The notes under the pieces are model-generated. The model did not search any database and was not told the origin of the DNA. It saw nothing but the letters and a program-made list of their open reading frames with translations. From the NCBI GenBank assembly GCA_000997405.1, contig LCBU01000006.1, positions 1 through 11,396 of the forward strand: DNA of 11,396 bases. Direction: 5' to 3'. The stretch's first letter is position 1. Every line of letters starts with the position of its first letter. The position numbers and the translations under genes were made by a program. This document shows positions 6,974 to 11,396 of the stretch, one piece after another. This stretch comes from Candidatus Woesebacteria bacterium GW2011_GWA1_41_7 (lineage in GTDB: Bacteria > Patescibacteriota > Microgenomatia > UBA8517).

Positions 6974-8032
6974 CTACGCAAAGAAAGAAACCGTTTTGGC
7001 AAAAAACCAGGCCAAGGGATAACATATATATAGTACTACCCTACCCAGAAAGGGCAGAAAAATTCCCAACATTCCTCCCAAGGCTCCTAAAATCATAATA
7101 TAAGGCACTGTCCAAAGAACCAGTGAGTTAATTAACGGAGAAAGAAGATTGAATCGGCCGAAAGTCACAAATAGTATTGGTGCAACCCCGATTTGAGCAG
7201 AAAGTGAAGTCGAGAAACCCTGCTTTAGCCATTTTGGCAGAAAACCAAGAAATTTCGCGATTCTTTTTTCGAAAATCATGATCGAAGCCGTAGAAACGAA
7301 AGATAGTATGAATCCCAAGTCAGTTACCCAATCCGGTTCGATCGCCAGCATTATACCTGCCGCAAGTAGTAGGGTTTTCCAGGCAGTGACAAGTCTTCCA
7401 GAACTTTGTGCCCAAAAAGCAAGAAGTGACATTATCGCTGCTCTGACAAGAGGGGCATCAAATCCTGAAATAAAGAGATATAAAATAATACTTAATATAA
7501 CAATAAATATCGATTTTTTTCTCGGCAAATACAAAGCGGATATCGCAAAAACAAAAGAAACAACAAAGGTAACATTGGTTCCGGATGCAACAACCACATG
7601 TGCTACTCCCGTATTTTTTACATTTTGCCAAAACTCGGCGGTAAGCGTTTTTTTACTTCCTAAAGTTATTCCGGAGACAAGTCCTGCCATTGGTTGCGGC
7701 AAGGTTTGCTGATAGAAATCAATTATCCTTTCCCTTATCCCCGACCCAAAGCCCTCAAAAGCGTCGACAGAAATTAGTTTTGCGTTTCTCAATTTCCCAT
7801 CATCAACCAACCCATCAACGATAACCCTATCGCCATAATATATTTCAGGAAAAAGCGGCAATGAAACTTTTAACTCCGCAGCGTTAAAAGTTTGATAATT
7901 GCCGTAAATCGTAGGATCCGAATAGATTATTGAAGTTACTCGGATGATGTCACCGTTTTGATAAACGGGACGGGTAGAAAAATAACGAAAAGTTATTAAA
8001 ACAATCAGAAAAATCCAGAGGAAGTATTTCAT
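6974..8032 (-). CDS. ComEC N-terminal half: DNA uptake channel (OB fold plus Competence domain)
   Basis: The 352-residue protein begins with a membrane segment (~3-18). An OB-fold-like domain follows (~28-92; RVTSIIYSDPTIYG to GDRVIVDG). The polytopic Competence domain comes next (~110-350), with the conserved turn G142-VAHVVVASG at 142-151, equivalent to the usual GxxHLLAVSG. ComEC forms the inner-membrane pore that imports single-stranded DNA during natural transformation. It ends in FFAKTVSFFA and a TAG exactly where full-length ComEC would continue through a short helix into its metallo-beta-lactamase domain, which is encoded by the next ORF. The ATG at 8032 gives an N-terminal helix and has no Shine-Dalgarno sequence. 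It lies 40 nt after the comEA-like gene, so the DNA receptor and the channel are co-transcribed. Confidence 0.88.
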   Translation of the reverse strand: MKYFLWIFLIVLITFRYFSTRPVYQNGDIIRVTSIIYSDPTIYGNYQTFNAAELKVSLPLFPEIYYGDRVIVDGLVDDGKLRNAKLISVDAFEGFGSGIRERIIDFYQQTLPQPMAGLVSGITLGSKKTLTAEFWQNVKNTGVAHVVVASGTNVTFVVSFVFAISALYLPRKKSIFIVILSIILYLFISGFDAPLVRAAIMSLLAFWAQSSGRLVTAWKTLLLAAGIMLAIEPDWVTDLGFILSFVSTASIMIFEKRIAKFLGFLPKWLKQGFSTSLSAQIGVAPILFVTFGRFNLLSPLINSLVLWTVPYIMILGALGGMLGIFLPFLGRVVLYICYPLAWFFAKTVSFFA

Positions 8033-8072
8033 TTATTAACTCAATATTTTTCAAATTTGGACTTTTTTAGAA

Positions 8073-8714
8073 TTAGTATGTCGTTATGCTATTTTTAATC
8101 TTTTCGTATAATGTTTGGGTAATTACCCCGCTCGTAACCAGGTCTTCTGTTTTTGAGTACGGACGGTGTTCAACGATCTTTTGGGCGTAAACAGGGCCAA
8201 TTCCGGATAAAGAATCCAGCTCGGAAACACTGGCACTATTGATGTTAATAAATTTGTTACTATCGGATGAAAAATTGGATGATATGGTTTGATAACCTCC
8301 TCCGCTTTTAGCACTCGAGGATTCCGACTGCTCAGAAAGAGAAATGGCATAGACCTTTTGTCCATCGGTTAATTTGGCTGCTCTATTTAGATATTTTTCC
8401 GCCCAAACCCTATCAGCGTCCTCTGAAAATCCACCGGCTGTAATTAATAGGTCATCAATCCGACTTCCGTTTTTTAGTTTATAAACTCCGGGATTTATCA
8501 CAGCCCCCGATATTTCTGCGGTAATCTCTCCGTCCCCCTCTATACTTTGCGCAGACTGCAATATTTCAACCTTTGTCGATGGTACGCCAAACGACTTCTT
8601 AAGAAAGATAAAACCACCACCAATCAAAACCAGACCCAGTAAAATAAGTAAAATGTGATAACGATATTTTTGAAGAAACTCATCGAAATAAAACTTTTGG
8701 GGCAAGTCCTCCAT
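8073..8714 (-). CDS. comEA: ComEA-like membrane-anchored DNA receptor (SLBB plus helix-hairpin-helix)
   Basis: The 213-residue protein has a short cytoplasmic N-terminus and one membrane helix (~19-38). An SLBB domain follows (~65-124; ISGAVINPGVYKL, then IDDLLITAGGF). A Ser/Gly-rich linker (~128-152) leads to a C-terminal helix-hairpin-helix pair (~155-211; ININSASVSELDSLSGIG, then AQKIVEHRPY). This is the classical ComEA layout: the outside domains bind incoming double-stranded DNA and hand it to ComEC. The start at 8714 is only 15 nt after the leuS stop and no Shine-Dalgarno sequence is visible, so its translation may be coupled to leuS. Both halves of comEC follow directly, which strengthens the competence assignment. 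Confidence 0.92.
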   Translation of the reverse strand: MEDLPQKFYFDEFLQKYRYHILLILLGLVLIGGGFIFLKKSFGVPSTKVEILQSAQSIEGDGEITAEISGAVINPGVYKLKNGSRIDDLLITAGGFSEDADRVWAEKYLNRAAKLTDGQKVYAISLSEQSESSSAKSGGGYQTISSNFSSDSNKFININSASVSELDSLSGIGPVYAQKIVEHRPYSKTEDLVTSGVITQTLYEKIKNSITTY

Positions 8715-8729
8715 ATTTTAAAAGGTTAT

Positions 8730-11042
8730 CTAAATAACAAAATTAATTAATTTCCCCGAAACGAAAATTACTTTTTTGATGCCGTGGTTTTTCAACCACT
8801 TTGCAACATTTTCGTCTTTTTTAGAAAGCGTCTCTATGTCTTCCTTTTTGGTTGACTGTTTGTTGCTGACCACCAGATGAGATCTCAACTTTCCATTGAC
8901 TTGAATAATGATTGTTACTGTATCACTACCTATCAAACTATTATCATATTTTGGCCAATTTGCTTTATGGATACTAAATGGCTGGCCCAAAATTTTGACC
9001 CATATTTCTTCCGCCAGATGAGGAGCAAAAGGTGCCAGAAGTAAAGCCAAAGATTTTAGAATCGAGGCAGAAAGATTTCGAGTCTTATTATCCTCAAGAG
9101 TGTTCATAAGCTCCATAATCGAAGCTATGGCCGTATTGTATTTAAAATTATACATATCCTCCGTCACTTTCTTTACTGTTTGATTGAGCTTGTGGGCCAC
9201 TTCTTTTGACGGTTGACCATCAGTGATTGAGGCTTCATTAAACAGTTTCCAAAGCCTTGCCACAAACCGCTGCATTCCCTCAATCCCCGAGTCCCTAAAG
9301 TCCGGTGAAGCGTCCATCGGCCCCAGAAACATAACATAAAGCCTAAGCGTGTCGGCACCAAATTTAGATACATATTGATCGGGATTGATCACATTTCCCT
9401 TGCTTTTGCTCATTTTCACTCCGTCCTTAATCATTAACCCATGCGCAAAAAACTTGGGAAATGGCTCATCAAAATCCAATAGTTTGAGATCGTGTAGCAC
9501 TTTGGTGACGAACCTTGCGTACATCAAATGAAGAACCGAATGTTCGGCACCTCCAAAATACAGGTCAACAGGAAGCCATCTTTTTGTAATCTCCTTGTCA
9601 AAAGGCGCTGATTCAATATTTGAAGAGGGGTATCTTAAAAAGTACCAGCTTGAGTCCACAAACGTATCCATAACGTCCGTTTCGCGAGTGGCATCACCAC
9701 CACACTTCGGACAGGTAACCTGATAAAACTCCTTATGATTGGCAAGCGGGCCTTTCCCTGTGCCTTCAGGTTTATAGTCTGATATATTTGGCAAAAGCAC
9801 TGGTAACTCTTTTTCCGGAACAGCCACCCAATCACATTTAGGACAATTTATCATAGGAATTGGCGCTCCCCAGTAGCGTTGACGGCTTACCAACCAATCC
9901 CGAAGATGAAAATTTGTGTGGGGATACCCAAATTTTTTGTCCTCAATTTCTTTCCATAACTTTTGATCCGGATCCTTTTGAACTATATCTAAGTGGTATT
10001 TTTTAGCAAATTCCATATCACGTTCATCGTGAGCCGGAACACCCATAACCGCTCCCGTTCCGTATCCGGGCGCTACATAATTGGTTTTCCAAATGGGAAG
10101 CTTTCTTCCGCTTAGGGGGTCTATTGCATACTTACCCGTAGGCTCTCCTATTTTCTCGGTACTTTCCCGGTTATAAAGAGCCTCATCGGATATGGCGATA
10201 AAAGTTACGGCGTTTAAAGTGTCGGGCCTGGTTGTAAACACTTCAATCTCATCATCCGAATTCTCTATTTTAAACTTAATGAGCATTCCGTGACTTTTAC
10301 CTATCCAGTTTTTCTGTGCAAGCTTGACACGGGAACTCCAATCGATTTTTTCCAAGCCTTCAAGAAGATCATCCGCGTATTTAGTGATTCGGAAAAACCA
10401 TTGATCAAGATCTTTCTTCTCAACTATGGTTCCACAGCGCTCACAAACCTTAGTTTCCGGTGTCTCAGGGACCACTTCCCCATTGGCATCTTTTGGTTCC
10501 TTGCCTGCCTGGGCCGGCGTCATAACCTGCTCATCGGCAAGTACGGTTTTACAGGAAGGACAAAAATTCACGGTGGCTAACTTTTTGTAAGCCAATCCCG
10601 CTTCCCACATTTTTAGAAATAACCATTGTGTCCATCTATAATAATCAGGATCAGAAGTAGTCACAGTGTGCCTCCAATCATATCCATGACCCAGTGATCT
10701 CATCTGCTCCTCGTAATGTTTGGTTGTCCTTTTAACTACCTCATTAGGATTTTCACCGATTTTGATTGCATAATTTTCGGAGTGGATTCCAAAAGAATCG
10801 TAGCCGATCGGCTGAAAAACAGCTTTTCCCTGCATTCTAATAAATCTTCCGAACACGTCACTACCTGTGGATGCAAAAGTGTGTCCTGCATGAAGACCCT
10901 CCGCAGAAGGATATGGAAACATCCAAAGATTGTAAAAATGTTCTTTAGCCTGAGACAGATCGGGAAAATAAATATTTTCTTTCTCCCACCTATCCTGCCA
11001 TTTCTTCTCGATTTTTGCGTGGTCGTATTTAATGTTGTCCAT
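8730..11042 (-). CDS. leuS: Leucyl-tRNA synthetase with reduced editing domain
   Basis: This class I synthetase charges tRNA-Leu. From the ATG at 11042 the protein has 770 residues, against about 800-880 in most bacteria. HAGH (HIGH motif) is at 51-54 and KMSKS at 543-547. Cys pairs at 161/164 and 200/203 look like one zinc site, and 400/403 with 444/447 like a second. The CP1 editing domain keeps TTRPDT (270-275) and VPAHDERD with the key Asp339, but only ~63 residues separate them. About 38 residues separate HDERD from LRDWLVSRQRYWG. Compared from memory with E. coli, that is roughly 60 residues shorter. An ATG at 11087 would add 15 residues that do not look like LeuS and would abut the divergent gene, so I reject it. 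No Shine-Dalgarno sequence is visible. It is the first gene of the minus-strand cluster. Confidence 0.96.
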   Translation of the reverse strand: MDNIKYDHAKIEKKWQDRWEKENIYFPDLSQAKEHFYNLWMFPYPSAEGLHAGHTFASTGSDVFGRFIRMQGKAVFQPIGYDSFGIHSENYAIKIGENPNEVVKRTTKHYEEQMRSLGHGYDWRHTVTTSDPDYYRWTQWLFLKMWEAGLAYKKLATVNFCPSCKTVLADEQVMTPAQAGKEPKDANGEVVPETPETKVCERCGTIVEKKDLDQWFFRITKYADDLLEGLEKIDWSSRVKLAQKNWIGKSHGMLIKFKIENSDDEIEVFTTRPDTLNAVTFIAISDEALYNRESTEKIGEPTGKYAIDPLSGRKLPIWKTNYVAPGYGTGAVMGVPAHDERDMEFAKKYHLDIVQKDPDQKLWKEIEDKKFGYPHTNFHLRDWLVSRQRYWGAPIPMINCPKCDWVAVPEKELPVLLPNISDYKPEGTGKGPLANHKEFYQVTCPKCGGDATRETDVMDTFVDSSWYFLRYPSSNIESAPFDKEITKRWLPVDLYFGGAEHSVLHLMYARFVTKVLHDLKLLDFDEPFPKFFAHGLMIKDGVKMSKSKGNVINPDQYVSKFGADTLRLYVMFLGPMDASPDFRDSGIEGMQRFVARLWKLFNEASITDGQPSKEVAHKLNQTVKKVTEDMYNFKYNTAIASIMELMNTLEDNKTRNLSASILKSLALLLAPFAPHLAEEIWVKILGQPFSIHKANWPKYDNSLIGSDTVTIIIQVNGKLRSHLVVSNKQSTKKEDIETLSKKDENVAKWLKNHGIKKVIFVSGKLINFVI

Positions 11043-11044
11043 AT

Positions 11045-11073
11045 TTGTCAATTTTAACACTTTAGCGTAAACT
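11045..11073 (+). promoter_or_regulatory. Possible promoter for the divergent membrane-protein gene
   Basis: TTGTCA (11045-11050, one mismatch to the -35 consensus) is followed after 17 nt by TAAACT (11068-11073, two mismatches to -10). This is 14 nt before the ATG at 11088, so the message would have an almost absent leader. The site overlaps the start of leuS. It is a weak match in AT-rich DNA and should be treated as a suggestion. Confidence 0.3.
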
Positions 11074-11087
11074 TTTTTAAGACACAT

Positions 11088-11396
11088 ATGTCAAATCTGT
11101 CAAAAAAAACGCTTATTCATAGCGCCATCACCGCTTTCGCCCTGGGACTATCTTATTTTATTGCAAAAACTCCAATTTCGGAATACAGCCTTCAAATTTC
11201 AGGAATAATTGTCGCTATTTACATGATGGTTTCTTTTTTAACTAGGAAAAAGTTTTTAAATCCTACCTCAAGAGTGGTTTTTGATATTTTTGTATTCTCT
11301 TTCGCCGTTTCCCTCTTACTTTTTACAACCGGGGGCTTTACATCCCCTATATTTTTCCTAACATACTTCCTGCTTTTTGGAATTGCGCTTATTTCT
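11088..11396 (+). CDS. Multi-pass membrane protein, N-terminal part; possible sensor of a histidine kinase (3' end outside window)
   Basis: The ATG at 11088 opens a frame that runs without a stop to the window edge, giving 103 visible residues. They form about four hydrophobic segments (~9-25, 36-52, 63-80 and 86-103), with positive loops between the first pairs (TRKKF around residue 52). The stretch TGGFTSPIFFLTYFLLFG (80-97) resembles the membrane sensor region of histidine kinases that I associate with CPR and related bacteria, where a Gly-Gly-x-x-Ser-Pro turn sits before the last helices. The kinase domain would lie beyond the window, so this call is an inference. A different membrane protein, for example a GGDEF protein, is possible. 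It is divergent from leuS, with 45 nt between the two start codons. Confidence 0.6.
   Translation, partial: MSNLSKKTLIHSAITAFALGLSYFIAKTPISEYSLQISGIIVAIYMMVSFLTRKKFLNPTSRVVFDIFVFSFAVSLLLFTTGGFTSPIFFLTYFLLFGIALIS

Noticed and set aside
6940..7002. TTG start at 7002 for the metallo-beta-lactamase ORF
   Set aside because: It is possible by coupling, but it would add 21 very basic residues before the membrane segment. The ATG at 6939 is simpler.
11043..11087. ATG at 11087 as the leuS start
   Set aside because: The 15 extra residues do not resemble LeuS N-termini and the start would abut the divergent gene's ATG. The ATG at 11042 gives a typical start.

Overview
The window looks like a chromosomal segment of a Candidate Phyla Radiation (Patescibacteria) bacterium, perhaps of the Microgenomates type, with the edge of a prophage at its left end. 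This placement is an inference. It rests on small, stripped-down housekeeping genes, a LeuS with a much reduced editing domain, a PEGA/beta-propeller protein, a ComEC divided into two ORFs, tRNA genes without encoded CCA, and almost no Shine-Dalgarno sequences ahead of the native genes. The genetic code appears standard: TAA, TAG and TGA all end recognisable proteins at the expected place.

Left region (1-2235, + strand). A partial phage tail-type protein (1-426) is followed, after a good AGGAG ribosome binding site, by a 598-codon ORF (439-2235). The N-terminal ~265 codons of that ORF are AT-rich and phage-like. The rest is the second half of a PEGA domain followed by a TolB/WD40-like beta-propeller with host-like base composition. 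The join falls inside a domain near base 1225-1255. It reads best as a prophage right boundary (attR) inside a host PEGA-propeller gene, although an assembly chimera or an older recombination is possible.

Middle (2250-2423, + strand). An extended -10 promoter precedes tRNA-Arg(CCT) and tRNA-Pro(CGG), which lie 11 nt apart.

Right region (2438-11042, - strand). Seven co-directional genes are read in the order leuS, comEA-like, comEC N-terminal half, comEC metallo-beta-lactamase half, argS, an M16 zinc peptidase and ndk. Most gaps are 15-80 nt, so one or a few transcripts are likely. ComEA and the two ComEC pieces together would form the DNA receptor, membrane channel and nuclease-like domain of a natural transformation machine, embedded among translation and nucleotide-metabolism genes. 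A palindrome-rich leader precedes ndk.

Far right (11088-11396, + strand). A divergent gene begins 45 nt from the leuS start and runs off the window. It encodes a multi-pass membrane protein that resembles the sensor part of a histidine kinase.

No stretch longer than 300 bases lacks a gene. I saw no CRISPR array, rRNA, insertion sequence or replication origin.
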